64,000 bases of DNA from an uncultured Alphaproteobacteria bacterium (GCA_944391615.1 CALXUE010000002.1:62001-126000), one strand, 5' to 3'; shown: positions 8,524-18,289, counted from the stretch's first letter. Made by a program: numbers and translations. Notes: generated from the letters alone by a model not told the origin.

Positions 8524-9306
8524 ATGAAAAAAAGATATATCTTATTGGCAGGTATTGCCGTAATAGCCGGCGGGGCTTATTACGTATATAATTCGCTGGA
8601 TGCCATTGTCGGCAAATTAGTTAATAAATATGGTAGCGAAGTTCTGGGAACAGAAGTTAATCTTGCAGGTTTCAGCATATCACCAACCAAAGGCACGGCG
8701 GAAATCAACCGCTTAACCATTGCCAACCCCAAAAACTACAAAGAGCCATGTTTATTTGACTTGAACAAGGTCGCCGTTAAAATAGATATGAAATCTTTAA
8801 CCTCTGACACCATCATTATTGACAGTATTGAGGTAAACAAACCGGCCATAACTTATGAAATGTTGTCTTTGACACAAAATAACATCAAAGAAATACAGGA
8901 CAATATCAATAACTATCTCAAAAAATCATCATCAGGTGAACAAACAAAAGCTAAAACAGAAACAACAGAAAAAGCCGAAGCTTCTGAAACCGGCAAAAAA
9001 GTCATCATCAAAAAATTAACCATAAGCGATGCCGCTTTAACAGCTGCAGTTGCCGGACAAGACGCGACCTTAAATCTTCCAACCATAGAAATGAAAAATC
9101 TTGGAGAAGAAAAGACCCAAACAAAAACCAACATTCCGCAGGTCATAGCAAAAGTTATGAACAAAATTTTGAGTGTTGCAATGGATAATGTTGTCAGCAA
9201 CAAACTGAATAACTTTAAAGATGTCGCTAATGAAAACTTAAACAACGTAGTCGGTGGCGTCAAAGACCGCATCAAAGAATTAGGTATTTTCGGCGGCAAA
9301 GAATAA
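8524..9306 (+). CDS. AsmA-like membrane-anchored periplasmic protein
   Basis: A 260-residue protein with an N-terminal anchor (about residues 5-22) and a periplasmic domain resembling the first strands of AsmA/DUF748 proteins: 'GTEVNLAGFSISPTKGTAEINRLTIANP' spread over 45-72, then 'DTIIIDSIEVNKPAITYE'. A Lys/Thr/Glu-rich linker (about 140-160) separates a second small beta part. AsmA-like proteins shuttle phospholipid or affect outer-membrane assembly; this one is much shorter than the large members. It ends at a strong terminator shared with the convergent dsbD gene. Confidence 0.7.
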   Translation: MKKRYILLAGIAVIAGGAYYVYNSLDAIVGKLVNKYGSEVLGTEVNLAGFSISPTKGTAEINRLTIANPKNYKEPCLFDLNKVAVKIDMKSLTSDTIIIDSIEVNKPAITYEMLSLTQNNIKEIQDNINNYLKKSSSGEQTKAKTETTEKAEASETGKKVIIKKLTISDAALTAAVAGQDATLNLPTIEMKNLGEEKTQTKTNIPQVIAKVMNKILSVAMDNVVSNKLNNFKDVANENLNNVVGGVKDRIKELGIFGGKE

Positions 9307-9319
9307 TTTCCATTATTCA

Positions 9320-9357
9320 AAAAAAAAGCAGGGTCCAAGCGGCCCTGTTTTTTTTAT
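9320..9357. terminator. Bidirectional intrinsic terminator
   Basis: GCAGGG...CCCTGT hairpin with A-run on the left and T-run on the right, placed between the convergent AsmA-like and dsbD genes. It can serve both strands; the dsbD stop codon lies inside the T-run. Confidence 0.85.
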
Positions 9358-10970
9358 TTAAGATATTGCGTAATACTGTCAAATGTCAAAATCTGAGGCA
9401 GAATATAACTTTTTTGATTAATATAAAAGACATAAAGAGGCACACTGTTGCGCCCAAATTGCGCCAAAGATTCCGTAATTTGAGGTGAACTATTCGTCCA
9501 ATCCGCGCGAAAGAGAGCAACATTATTTTGCTTTGCCCAATCTAAAAATTGTGCTCTATCCAACACGGCTTTTTCATTCATCAAGCAGGTCAAACACCAT
9601 TTAGCGGAATAATCCACAAACACTTTTTGGTTGCTTTGAACTAATTGGTTAATTTTAGCGGCATCAAAATCTTGCCATTCGGAATTAGAGTGATTTTTAG
9701 TATTTGTAAATATTTGAGCATAGAGCAACCAAGATAGCCATATACAAGTCAAAATCAACGGAATAGCAAGAATATGTTTCAAACGCACCATCCACATTCC
9801 TGGCTTAGGCAGCAAAAAGGCCACAACTTGAGGAAAAAATCCCGCGAGTAAAAAAGGCAAAGCGTAGCCAAACCCCAAAGCAAGAAATATCGGCACATAG
9901 ACCCAAGACGGTTGTGTTAAAACAAAACCAATAGCTGTTCCCATAAAAGGAGCCGAACAAGAACTTGCTATAACAACAGAAAACACACCGGTTAAAAAAG
10001 CACCGCCTTTGCCTTCACTCATAAGCCACTTGCTGTTTAAAGAAAAACTAAGTTCAAACACATCTAAGAACATCAAGGTAACAATAACAAAAATAACTAA
10101 CAGCACAGCTACAAAATAGGGTGATTGTAGTTGAAATCCCCAGCCGATACTTTCACCGCTTTGCCTCAAAATCATCATAAGCAAAGCCAATCCCAAAAAA
10201 GAAACAATCACCCCCAAGGCATAAAATACAGCATCGCTTCTAGCTTTTTTAATATCTGTAATATTTTTAACGAGATTAAGCACCTTAACCGAGAGCACCG
10301 GCAAAACACAAGGCATTAAATTTAAGATAATTCCGCCGGCAAAAGCCAAAATCAAAGCCCAAACCACCCCATCAGCCATAAGCGGTATATCATTATTTTC
10401 AGACAGATTTTGAGATTTGTTTTGAGCAAGACGCCTATGCTCCAACAAATGCCTCCATTCGGCGGAAGGCAAAACATTGTGCTGAACAATAGGTAAAGAA
10501 AAAACAAATTGCTTACTTTGCAACAAACATTCATCGCGACAAGCCTGCCATGACACATCTAACTTAAATTCAAGTTTTTTGCTTGATTTATTTAGGTTGA
10601 TAGGTTCGAAAGAAGCCAAATAATAAGCATTTTTCTCAAAACCAAATTGCGTGCCCAAATCTGTCACAAAAGTTTGTTCATCACCAAAACTTTGGGAAAT
10701 TAGCTTATACCCGACATTGTCCACCCATTCAACAGTAGTTGGCAAACCGATATCTCCGGGGTTAGGTGCCAGAATATGCCACCCGTCATCAATATCAAAC
10801 ACCACCATCATCTCAAATTTTTGTTGAGGATTAATGGCTTGAGAACTTGCATAAACCCGCACACTAACAGGAGAAGCATTATATTCGGCCACGACAGCCT
10901 GTGCCTGCTTAAACACACTTAAGCAAAACACCATCAGATAACAAGCTAATTTTCCCAATTTAAGCAACAT
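9354..10970 (-). CDS. dsbD: DsbD/ScsB-like thiol:disulfide interchange protein
   Basis: A 538-residue protein with three parts: signal peptide and periplasmic alpha domain (to about 190) with two Cys in 'ACRDECLL'; a membrane core of about eight helices (about 200-400) with the reactive 'MPCVLPVLS' and 'SSCSAPF' Cys; and a C-terminal thioredoxin-like domain with 'KWCLTC' near 445. It carries electrons from cytoplasmic thioredoxin across the inner membrane to periplasmic partners. The order matches DsbD and the closely related ScsB; 'DsbD-like' is the safe name. The minus-strand neighbour upstream ends 2 bases before the start. Confidence 0.88.
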   Translation of the reverse strand: MLLKLGKLACYLMVFCLSVFKQAQAVVAEYNASPVSVRVYASSQAINPQQKFEMMVVFDIDDGWHILAPNPGDIGLPTTVEWVDNVGYKLISQSFGDEQTFVTDLGTQFGFEKNAYYLASFEPINLNKSSKKLEFKLDVSWQACRDECLLQSKQFVFSLPIVQHNVLPSAEWRHLLEHRRLAQNKSQNLSENNDIPLMADGVVWALILAFAGGIILNLMPCVLPVLSVKVLNLVKNITDIKKARSDAVFYALGVIVSFLGLALLMMILRQSGESIGWGFQLQSPYFVAVLLVIFVIVTLMFLDVFELSFSLNSKWLMSEGKGGAFLTGVFSVVIASSCSAPFMGTAIGFVLTQPSWVYVPIFLALGFGYALPFLLAGFFPQVVAFLLPKPGMWMVRLKHILAIPLILTCIWLSWLLYAQIFTNTKNHSNSEWQDFDAAKINQLVQSNQKVFVDYSAKWCLTCLMNEKAVLDRAQFLDWAKQNNVALFRADWTNSSPQITESLAQFGRNSVPLYVFYINQKSYILPQILTFDSITQYLK

Positions 10971-10972
10971 GT

Positions 10973-11680
10973 TTATTTGCGCTCGGCAATCACAAAATTA
11001 TAATAAGCTGTGGCAATAATACTAAACGCTTTTACCAAACAGATAATACCGAAGAAAATGGCCAATTCCATAAACCAAGCCGGAATAATGCACATAATCA
11101 CCAGAGCGATAAGCGTTTCAGCACCTTGAGCAATACCGCCCAAATAAAAAGGAGACTTACTAATCACAATTTCCGTCAACTCTTTTTGTTTAGATGCCAC
11201 CAAGGCATAGGCAAGCATAGCACAAGCAGAAGCCGCAAAACCAAATAACAAGAAAGTTGCCGCAATGGCATTTTGCTCAGGATTAGCAAGAGCAAAACCA
11301 AAGATAACACCGGTATAAAAGATATAATCCAAAGAGGCATCAAGAAAAATACCAAATTCAGTAACTTTTGTTTTGCGGGCGATTCTACCGTCAATAGCAT
11401 CAAACAATCGATTAAGCAAAATACAAATCAAAGCCCAACCAAACATATTCATAGCCAAAAAGTTGATGGCCAGCAACCCAATAGCAAATCCGATAACGCT
11501 GGAAACATTTGCACTTACCCCGTTATCACTAAAGATTTGTGCGCTAGCATCAATAAATTTATAAATAAGCGCACGGCTTTTGGCAACAGAATTGTTCACA
11601 ACCGAAACAGCCTTCTTGATTTTGCGCTCATCCAGTTTATTGTAAATTTTGTCTTTAACAGATTTAACTTTTTTGTTCAT
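10973..11680 (-). CDS. CDP-alcohol phosphatidyltransferase family membrane protein
   Basis: A 235-residue protein with about six helices and the family catalytic signature D-x2-D-G-x2-A-R-x8-G-x3-D-x3-D, seen as 'FDAIDGRIARK' then 'FGIFLDASLD' (about residues 94-119). These enzymes transfer a phospho-alcohol from a CDP-activated donor, usually in phospholipid synthesis. The N-terminal 50 residues are basic and helical, an extension not found in PgsA or PssA, so the acceptor is open. I chose the ATG at 11680 after GAGGGA; an upstream start at 11713 is less likely. It sits 2 bases from dsbD. Confidence 0.82.
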   Translation of the reverse strand: MNKKVKSVKDKIYNKLDERKIKKAVSVVNNSVAKSRALIYKFIDASAQIFSDNGVSANVSSVIGFAIGLLAINFLAMNMFGWALICILLNRLFDAIDGRIARKTKVTEFGIFLDASLDYIFYTGVIFGFALANPEQNAIAATFLLFGFAASACAMLAYALVASKQKELTEIVISKSPFYLGGIAQGAETLIALVIMCIIPAWFMELAIFFGIICLVKAFSIIATAYYNFVIAERK

Positions 11681-11801
11681 GGAAAATCCCTCATAAAAAA
11701 ACACAAAAAACATAGTCCGAATTACATTCTAATGCAACAAAGCTTAAAAGTAAAAAACTCTTATCAAGTTATTAAACAAAAAAAGGTTCAATAAAAAAAA
11801 T

Positions 11802-12836
11802 ATGAGAATAATAAAATATATTTCAATAGCCATCATATGTGTACTGGTATTTTATTTTATCAGCTTTCAAAAAAATGATAAATACATCACCCTGCACGGA
11901 CAAACCATGGGAACTTTTTATAATATAAAGATATTAGCGCCCAACCGACACATTCCCGAAAGCTTGCCGGCCGAAATTGAAAAAGAATTGGCCAAAGTCA
12001 ATCAACAAATGTCCGTTTTTATTGAAGATTCCGAAATCAATCAAATAAACCGCTTGCCAGCCCAAAAAGAACTAAAATTATCATCAGATATGAGTATCTT
12101 ATTAAATGATGCCCAAAAGATATACCATAAGAGTAGGGGAGCTTTTGACCCAAGCGTTGCTCCACTCGTTGAACTTTGGGGTTTTGGTCGAGGCAATATC
12201 TCGCATTTTCCGCAAAAAGCAGAAATAGAAAAGAGCCTCCAATCTGTGGGATTTGATAAAATTAAGTTAAATAAAACCAAACACACTTTGTACAAAACAA
12301 TATCATCAACAACCTTAAATTTATCAGCCATAGCCAAAGGTTACGGCGTAGATAAAATTGCACAGGTTTTAGACAACAATCAAATCAACAATTACGTCAT
12401 TGAAATTGGAGGTGAGATCAGAACAAAAGGCCACAAGGATGACCAGCAATCACCATGGCGCATAAGCTTGACCGCCCCCATTGGCAACGGCGAGGGAAGT
12501 GCTTATATATTAAACCTCACAGATCAGTCTGTGGCCACTTCGGGCAATTATCGCAATTACCATCAGGTCGGCAACAAAAGATTATCCCATAGCATTTCAC
12601 CCCAAACAGGAATGCCGATAGATAATAATATGCTCTCAGTCACGGTAATAACCTCAAATTGCATGGAAGCGGACGCTTATGCCACAGCCATAATGATATT
12701 GGGAAAAGACAAAGGACTTAAACTGGCCGAACAAGAAAATTTGGCGGTTATCTTGTTCACAGAAGATGAAAACGGCCACATTTCGTCCCATATATCTTCA
12801 TTAGCACAAAAATTTATTGAAAAGAGTAACAAATGA
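11802..12836 (+). CDS. apbE: FAD:protein FMN transferase
   Basis: A 344-residue ApbE protein with an N-terminal anchor (about 5-22) that places the enzyme in the periplasm. Family marks are 'HGQTMGTFYNIK', 'DPSVAPLVELWGFG', 'NYVIEIGGEIRTKG', 'ATSGNYRNY' and the Mg2+-binding 'EADAYATAI'. It attaches FMN to a Thr of target proteins. The targets are very likely RnfD and RnfG encoded downstream, both of which carry the acceptor motif. Its stop overlaps the next start by four bases (ATGA). It lacks a lipobox, so it is tethered by a helix and not by lipid. Confidence 0.92.
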   Translation: MRIIKYISIAIICVLVFYFISFQKNDKYITLHGQTMGTFYNIKILAPNRHIPESLPAEIEKELAKVNQQMSVFIEDSEINQINRLPAQKELKLSSDMSILLNDAQKIYHKSRGAFDPSVAPLVELWGFGRGNISHFPQKAEIEKSLQSVGFDKIKLNKTKHTLYKTISSTTLNLSAIAKGYGVDKIAQVLDNNQINNYVIEIGGEIRTKGHKDDQQSPWRISLTAPIGNGEGSAYILNLTDQSVATSGNYRNYHQVGNKRLSHSISPQTGMPIDNNMLSVTVITSNCMEADAYATAIMILGKDKGLKLAEQENLAVILFTEDENGHISSHISSLAQKFIEKSNK

Positions 12837-13267
12837 TAAAAAGACAAGGACAAATCAGCAAAATTTCAGGCCAAGAACTTTACATCAGCTTCACACAAAG
12901 CGCCATGTGCGCCCATTGCCAAATCAAAGAAAATTGCCTCAGCAGCGCCCATCAAAAACGCGAATTAAAAGCACTCGTTTCCAATCCTGCTGATTTTCAA
13001 ATCGGTGAAACGGTAGAGATAGAAATAAGTACTCTCAATTCAACTTATGCCCTATTACTCGGATACGGACTTCCTCTAATAGTGCTGCTAGGCGTATCTT
13101 TTTTATGCAGTATGGCAAAATTAAGTGAAAACACTAATGCTTTAAGTTCAATCGCCGCAGTCATAATCTATTATATCTGGCTAAGCTTTTATAAGAAAAA
13201 ACTTGAAAAAAAGTTTCACATAACTGTGCATAAAATCGCATCGACAAGCAAAATTGGGTGTAATTGA
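12833..13267 (+). CDS. rseC: RseC/SoxR-reducing family protein
   Basis: A 144-residue protein with an N-terminal Cys motif 'CAHCQIKENC' (three Cys near 24-33) and two central helices (about 78-118), the layout of RseC/MucC. In E. coli RseC belongs with the Rsx(Rnf) system that keeps SoxR reduced. Here it lies between apbE and rnfB, which supports a redox-accessory role for the Rnf complex and argues against a sigma-E role; no rseA or rseB is visible. Confidence 0.85.
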   Translation: MIKRQGQISKISGQELYISFTQSAMCAHCQIKENCLSSAHQKRELKALVSNPADFQIGETVEIEISTLNSTYALLLGYGLPLIVLLGVSFLCSMAKLSENTNALSSIAAVIIYYIWLSFYKKKLEKKFHITVHKIASTSKIGCN

Positions 13268-13335
13268 TAAAAAAACCTTTGAGAAGAAAACAAAGGTGGT
13301 ATGATTGCCCAGAATAAAAGAGAAAAGAGGTAAAA

Positions 13336-14181
13336 ATGAACATAATATTGTCAGGCGTGCTCGTTTTAGGGGGAATAGGTTTTTGCGCAGCCCTAATTTT
13401 ATACTACGTAGCACAAAAATTTCATACAGATGATGATATGCGCGTTCAAAAAATAGAAAAAATCTTACCGGGGGCTAATTGCGGCGGTTGCGGACAAGCC
13501 GGATGCCACGATTTTGCCGTTGCATGCGCCACATCCGATGAAAAGAGTTTTGAAAAACTTCACTGCACGGTCGGCGGCAATAAATTAATGAAAGAAATTG
13601 CTGATATTCTTGGTTACAAAGCCGTAGAAAAAGCACCAACGGTTGCCGTTTTGCGCTGTCAGGGCAGTTGCCAAAATGCACCGATAAAATTTGAATTTTC
13701 AGGATTACAAAGTTGCCGTTTAGCCACTCAAATAGCAACAGCCCGTTCAGAATGTCCTTATGGCTGTATGCGTCTTGGGGATTGTGTTAATGCTTGCAAA
13801 TTCGGTGCACTGAAAATGAATCCCAAAACCGGATTGCCGGAAGTTGACGAAAATAAGTGCGTTTCCTGTGGAGCCTGCGTTGCGGTCTGCCCGAAACAAT
13901 TATTTGAGATTCGCCCAAAAGGCAAAGACGGAAAAAGGGTCTATGTTGCTTGCCGCAATCAACTAAAAGGAGCTCAGGCACGCAAAAATTGCTCTGTTGC
14001 CTGCATAGCCTGCCAAAAATGTGCTAAAATAAATTCCGAAATCAAAATAGAAAACAACTTATCCTATATTCCGACAAGTGTGGATGCAGAGCAATATGGA
14101 GAAATTTTAGCAAAAAGCTGCCCAACGGGAGCAATCGTCTATACGGGACTAAAAAAGGAGAATAACCAGCATGAAGACTAA
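13336..14181 (+). CDS. rnfB: Ion-translocating oxidoreductase subunit B
   Basis: A 281-residue iron-sulfur subunit. It has an N-terminal membrane helix, a first [4Fe-4S] site 'GANCGGCGQAGC' (about 47-58), further Cys, then two ferredoxin-type clusters including 'CVSCGACVAVCPK'. It takes electrons from reduced ferredoxin into the Rnf complex. AGAGG lies before the ATG, and the 3' end overlaps rnfC by 11 bases. The length agrees with other RnfB proteins of the longer type. Confidence 0.95.
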   Translation: MNIILSGVLVLGGIGFCAALILYYVAQKFHTDDDMRVQKIEKILPGANCGGCGQAGCHDFAVACATSDEKSFEKLHCTVGGNKLMKEIADILGYKAVEKAPTVAVLRCQGSCQNAPIKFEFSGLQSCRLATQIATARSECPYGCMRLGDCVNACKFGALKMNPKTGLPEVDENKCVSCGACVAVCPKQLFEIRPKGKDGKRVYVACRNQLKGAQARKNCSVACIACQKCAKINSEIKIENNLSYIPTSVDAEQYGEILAKSCPTGAIVYTGLKKENNQHED

Positions 14182-15499
14182 AACCTTTCCAATGGGCGGA
14201 ATACACATAGACAAGCACAAAATCACCAGCCACAAAGCAATAATAGATGCCGGTTTGCCGGAATATGTTTACATTCCGATAAAGCAACATATTGGAGCAC
14301 CGGCCAAAATTCTTGTTCAAAAAGGAGACAAGGTAAAAGTCGGTACTTTGTTGGCAGATGCTGACGGGCTTGTATCTGCCGACATTCATTCTTCAGTTTC
14401 GGGTGAAGTCGTAAAAATAGAAGACATCGTCAATGTTGATGCCTATTTGACACCGATGATAGTCATAAAAGTAGAGGGTGATGAATATGAAAAGAGCATT
14501 GACCGCACACCTGATATTATCAAAGACATAACCTTAAGCCGTGAAGAAATCATTCAACGTATAAGAGAATCAGGAATTGTCGGCATGGGCGGAGCCGGAT
14601 ATCCAACGCCGATAAAAACCACCATACCTGAAGGCAAAACCGCCGACACCTTAATTATCAACGGCATTGAATGTGAGGCATATCTGACCGCCGATGACCG
14701 CTTGATGGTAGAGCACGCGGAAGAAATAATTATCGGAGCCAAAATTCTCAATAAGGCTTTAGGAATACAAAACGCCATCATCGCCATAGATGAAAACAAG
14801 CCCGAAGCCATTGAAAAAATGCAAAGTTTGTGTCGTAAATATGTTGGCGTCAATGTTGCCGTCTGTGAGAGCAAATATCCTCAAGGAGCCGAAAAACAAT
14901 TAATTAAAGCCATTACCGGCAGAGAAGTCCCGTCAGGAAAACTTCCGATAGATGTTCACTGCATTGTGCAAAATGCCGGCACAACATTTGCCGTTTATGA
15001 GGCTGTCCAAAAGCATAAACCTCTATACGAAAGAATTATTACCGTCTCAGGCGATGAAGCTGCCGAAACACCCCAAAATTTCAGAGTAAGAGTAGGGACT
15101 CCAGCCTCGTTTTTAATCAAACAAGTTACCAAACATCCCAAAAAGATTGGCAAAGTTATATTTGGCGGAGCCATGATGGGAATATCTGCTGTTAATATGG
15201 AAGCCCCAACCACCAAATTAACATCAGGCATTTTGCTCTTAACAGACAAAGATGCCAACAAACCCCAATCCAGCGAGTGCATTCGCTGTGCCCGCTGTGC
15301 CGATTTCTGCCCCATGGGCTTGCGGCCATATGCCATAGCAACGGCTTTAAAGAATCATGAGCTATCGGAATTGGGAGGATTACATACAATGGACTGCATA
15401 GAATGCGGCTCTTGCTCATACATTTGCCCAGCCAGAATTCCTTTATTGGATTATTGCAAGCTTGGTAAAATGGAAGTCAGAAAACAACTTAAGAAATAG
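14171..15499 (+). CDS. rnfC: Ion-translocating oxidoreductase subunit C
   Basis: A 442-residue subunit with the NADH/FMN-binding fold ('GMGGAGYPTPIK', about 137) and two C-terminal [4Fe-4S] motifs, 'CIRCARCADFCP' and 'CIECGSCSYICP'. It is the peripheral cytoplasmic subunit where NAD+ is reduced. It lacks the long Ala/Lys-rich C-terminal tail of E. coli RsxC. The start overlaps rnfB, with GGAG upstream. Confidence 0.95.
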   Translation: MKTKTFPMGGIHIDKHKITSHKAIIDAGLPEYVYIPIKQHIGAPAKILVQKGDKVKVGTLLADADGLVSADIHSSVSGEVVKIEDIVNVDAYLTPMIVIKVEGDEYEKSIDRTPDIIKDITLSREEIIQRIRESGIVGMGGAGYPTPIKTTIPEGKTADTLIINGIECEAYLTADDRLMVEHAEEIIIGAKILNKALGIQNAIIAIDENKPEAIEKMQSLCRKYVGVNVAVCESKYPQGAEKQLIKAITGREVPSGKLPIDVHCIVQNAGTTFAVYEAVQKHKPLYERIITVSGDEAAETPQNFRVRVGTPASFLIKQVTKHPKKIGKVIFGGAMMGISAVNMEAPTTKLTSGILLLTDKDANKPQSSECIRCARCADFCPMGLRPYAIATALKNHELSELGGLHTMDCIECGSCSYICPARIPLLDYCKLGKMEVRKQLKK

Positions 15500-15508
15500 A
15501 GAAAAATA

Positions 15509-16510
15509 ATGCTAAAGATATCAACAGCACCACACATTAATTCGCCGCAATCAACCCAAAGCATCATGAGAGATGTCATAATCGCCTTGATGCCGGCCTT
15601 TGTCGTTGCTTTATGCGTATTTGGCGTGTCCGCCTTGGAAGTTATAATAACATCCGTGGCCGGTTGCGTCGTGTTTGAATATATGATATGCAAATATTTA
15701 ATGCATATCCAACCCACCACCTGGGACTTATCAGCTGTCGTGACAGGACTGTTACTGGGCTACAATTTGCCGGCCGGTTTTCCAATATGGATGAACTTAA
15801 TTGGCTGTTTTGTGGCAATCGCCATAACTAAAATGGCCTTTGGCGGCATTGGTAAAAACCTGTTTAATCCGGCATTAGCAGGCAGAGTATTTTTGCTCAT
15901 ATCATTTCCGATGGAGATGACAACATGGCCTAAACCACATATTTTTGACTTTATGAATACGGATATGCAAACCGGCGCGACAACTTTAGGCATTTTGAAA
16001 CATCTAGACGCCGAAACATCAGCCACAGCTTTATCTCGAGCTACCACCAACCAAGAACAACTTCCTGATTATCTGGATATGTTTTTAGGCAACATAGGCG
16101 GGAGTATTGGCGAAATTTCAACTTTAGCCTTAATTTTAGGCTTTATCTATTTGTTGTATAGAAGAATAATCAGCTGGCATATTCCGGTATATTACATAGC
16201 CACTTTTATGATACTAACAACCATCCATTGGTTGCTGACCGGCAGCACGCAGGCCGAACCGATGACTCAACTATTATCCGGCGGCTTGTTTTTAGGGACC
16301 ATATTTATGGCAACAGACTATACAACCTCACCGATGTCAAGGCAGGGAAGGATAATTTTTGCCATAGGATGCGGCATTTTAACCTATGTTATTCGCTTTT
16401 ATAGTGTTTATCCCGAAGGCGTATCGTTTGCAATATTAATTATGAACGCCTTTGTCCCAATGATAGATAATTTGTGTGTTCCGCGTGTATTTGGCACAAG
16501 GAGAAAATAA
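15509..16510 (+). CDS. rnfD: Ion-translocating oxidoreductase subunit D
   Basis: A 333-residue membrane subunit with about nine helices and a flavinylation motif 'TGATTLG' near residue 155, where ApbE would attach FMN to Thr. Together with RnfA, E and G it forms the membrane core that couples electron flow to Na+ or H+ movement. The stop codon shares a base with the rnfG start (TAATG). Confidence 0.94.
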   Translation: MLKISTAPHINSPQSTQSIMRDVIIALMPAFVVALCVFGVSALEVIITSVAGCVVFEYMICKYLMHIQPTTWDLSAVVTGLLLGYNLPAGFPIWMNLIGCFVAIAITKMAFGGIGKNLFNPALAGRVFLLISFPMEMTTWPKPHIFDFMNTDMQTGATTLGILKHLDAETSATALSRATTNQEQLPDYLDMFLGNIGGSIGEISTLALILGFIYLLYRRIISWHIPVYYIATFMILTTIHWLLTGSTQAEPMTQLLSGGLFLGTIFMATDYTTSPMSRQGRIIFAIGCGILTYVIRFYSVYPEGVSFAILIMNAFVPMIDNLCVPRVFGTRRK

Positions 16511-17124
16511 TGAAAAAACAACAAGATAAAAAAGATAGTTTAATCAAAATGACCTTGGCTCTGACCCTAATAACGGTTGTCTCAGCCTTAATATTGGGTT
16601 ACACATACGAAATTACCAAAAAACCGATAGCCGAGGCCGAAAATCGAGCTGAATTAGCAGCTATTGAGGCCGTTATCGGCACAGATTATGACAATAATCC
16701 CTATCAGGATAAAATGCTCATTCCGACAAAACACGGCAAAGAAAAGCTAGAACTTTATCCTGCGCGCAAAAACGGAAAAATCACATCATTTGCCATGAAA
16801 ACGTTTTCAAATCAAGGATTTGGCGGAAAAATTGAATTAATAGTCGGCTTTAATATAAACGGACGTATATTGAATTACCAAATTCTCTCAAGCAAAGAAA
16901 CACCTGGACTTGGCTCCAAAATATCAGAAAATAAATTTAAGAGCCAATTCAAAGGATTTGTAGCAAGAACTTCAAGTTTTAAAGTAACAAAAGATGGTGG
17001 AGACATTGACGGTGTAACTGCAGCCACCATCAGCTCCCGCGCCGTCATAGATGCTATAAACCGCGCTTACGGAGCTTATAAAAAACTAAATCGGGGAGAA
17101 AATAAAAATGAACAAAAACATTAG
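16510..17124 (+). CDS. rnfG: Ion-translocating oxidoreductase subunit G
   Basis: A 204-residue subunit with one N-terminal helix (about 15-32) and a periplasmic FMN-binding domain. The covalent FMN site is the Thr in 'GVTAATISS' near residue 170. I chose the ATG at 16510, coupled to the rnfD stop; a longer reading from 16474 would overlap rnfD and add a Cys-rich, non-homologous leader. It overlaps rnfE by 17 bases. Confidence 0.94.
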   Translation: MKKQQDKKDSLIKMTLALTLITVVSALILGYTYEITKKPIAEAENRAELAAIEAVIGTDYDNNPYQDKMLIPTKHGKEKLELYPARKNGKITSFAMKTFSNQGFGGKIELIVGFNINGRILNYQILSSKETPGLGSKISENKFKSQFKGFVARTSSFKVTKDGGDIDGVTAATISSRAVIDAINRAYGAYKKLNRGENKNEQKH

Positions 17125-17707
17125 TATAGAAAACCTAACCCGAGGAATAATCAAAGAAAATCCAACACTGGTCATGTTGCTCGGAATGTGCCCGACATTG
17201 GGCGTATCAACTTCTGCCGAAAACGGATTAGGCATGGGGCTGGCCACTCTGTTTGTGCTGATATTATCAAATTTCGGGATATCTGTTTTGAAAAATCTCA
17301 TTCCGGAAGGTGTGAGAATACCTTGCTATATTATTGTAATAGCATCATTTGTTACAGTTATTGAAATGCTCATGGCCGCATGGTTTCCGGCTTTGTACAA
17401 ATCATTAGGTATTTACATACCCTTAATTGTCGTTAACTGCATCATTTTGGGCAGAGCAGAGGCTTTTGCATCCAAAAACAATGCATTCCAGTCTGTTTTA
17501 GACGCTATTGGAATGGGAATAGGCTTTACATTATCTTTAACCGTGCTAGGCAGTATCCGCGAAATTTTGGGAGCAGGGAGCTTTTTTGGAATTTCGTTGT
17601 TCGGAGAAGAGGCCAAAACCATTCTGCTGTTCATTATGCCACCGGGAGCTTTTCTGGCCCTGAGTTTTATGATAATAATGTTTAACAAAATACGCGGAGT
17701 AAAATAA
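17108..17707 (+). CDS. rnfE: Ion-translocating oxidoreductase subunit E
   Basis: A 199-residue membrane protein with six helices and the 'GMCPTLGVSTSAENGLGMGLA' signature split around residues 23-43, shared with RnfA and NqrD. RnfA and RnfE are inverted-topology partners holding a [2Fe-2S] site between them; the Cys in 'MCPTLG' and 'NCIILGRAEA' are those ligands. It ends one base before rnfA. Confidence 0.94.
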   Translation: MNKNISIENLTRGIIKENPTLVMLLGMCPTLGVSTSAENGLGMGLATLFVLILSNFGISVLKNLIPEGVRIPCYIIVIASFVTVIEMLMAAWFPALYKSLGIYIPLIVVNCIILGRAEAFASKNNAFQSVLDAIGMGIGFTLSLTVLGSIREILGAGSFFGISLFGEEAKTILLFIMPPGAFLALSFMIIMFNKIRGVK

Positions 17708-18283
17708 ATGAGTTATTTAAGTATCTTTATAGCGGCAATTTTTGTAAACAACATTGTTTTATCACAATTTTTAGGAATATGCCCATTTCTTGGCGTTTCC
17801 AAAAAAACATCAACCGCACTGGGAATGGGCTTAGCCGTCATGTTTGTCATGACTTTATCTTCCATTGTTACCTATTTGATATATCACAATTTTATTATCA
17901 AGTATGGCTTAGAGTTTATGACAACGGTCGTCTTTATTTTGGTAATTGCTTCGTTGGTGCAAATAGTTGAAATTATTTTAAGAAAAGTTTCACCGGCCTT
18001 ATATCAGGCTCTAGGAATTTTCTTGCCGTTAATCACAACCAATTGCGCAGTTTTAGGAATTGCCTTATTAACAGTACAAAAGAATATGGGCTTAACACAA
18101 AGTATTGCTTATTCACTTGCAAATGCCATGGGGTTTACTTTAGCAATTGTATTATTTGCAGGTATGAGAGAAAGATTAGCCAAGAGCAAACTTCCTCAAG
18201 CGCTCCAAGGCACGCCGATAGCATTAATCACGGCTGGCCTGTTATCTATGGCCTTTATGGGATTTTCAGGTGTCGGAAATTAA
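17708..18283 (+). CDS. rnfA: Ion-translocating oxidoreductase subunit A
   Basis: A 191-residue membrane protein with six helices, 'GICPFLGVSKK' near residue 24 and 'NCAVLGIALL' near 112 supplying the conserved Cys. It is the last gene of the unit. The order B-C-D-G-E-A differs from the A-B-C-D-G-E order of enterobacteria: rnfA has moved to the end, as in some clostridial and Bacteroidetes operons (C-D-G-E-A-B), but with B first. Confidence 0.95.
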   Translation: MSYLSIFIAAIFVNNIVLSQFLGICPFLGVSKKTSTALGMGLAVMFVMTLSSIVTYLIYHNFIIKYGLEFMTTVVFILVIASLVQIVEIILRKVSPALYQALGIFLPLITTNCAVLGIALLTVQKNMGLTQSIAYSLANAMGFTLAIVLFAGMRERLAKSKLPQALQGTPIALITAGLLSMAFMGFSGVGN

Positions 18284-18289
18284 TTTAAC

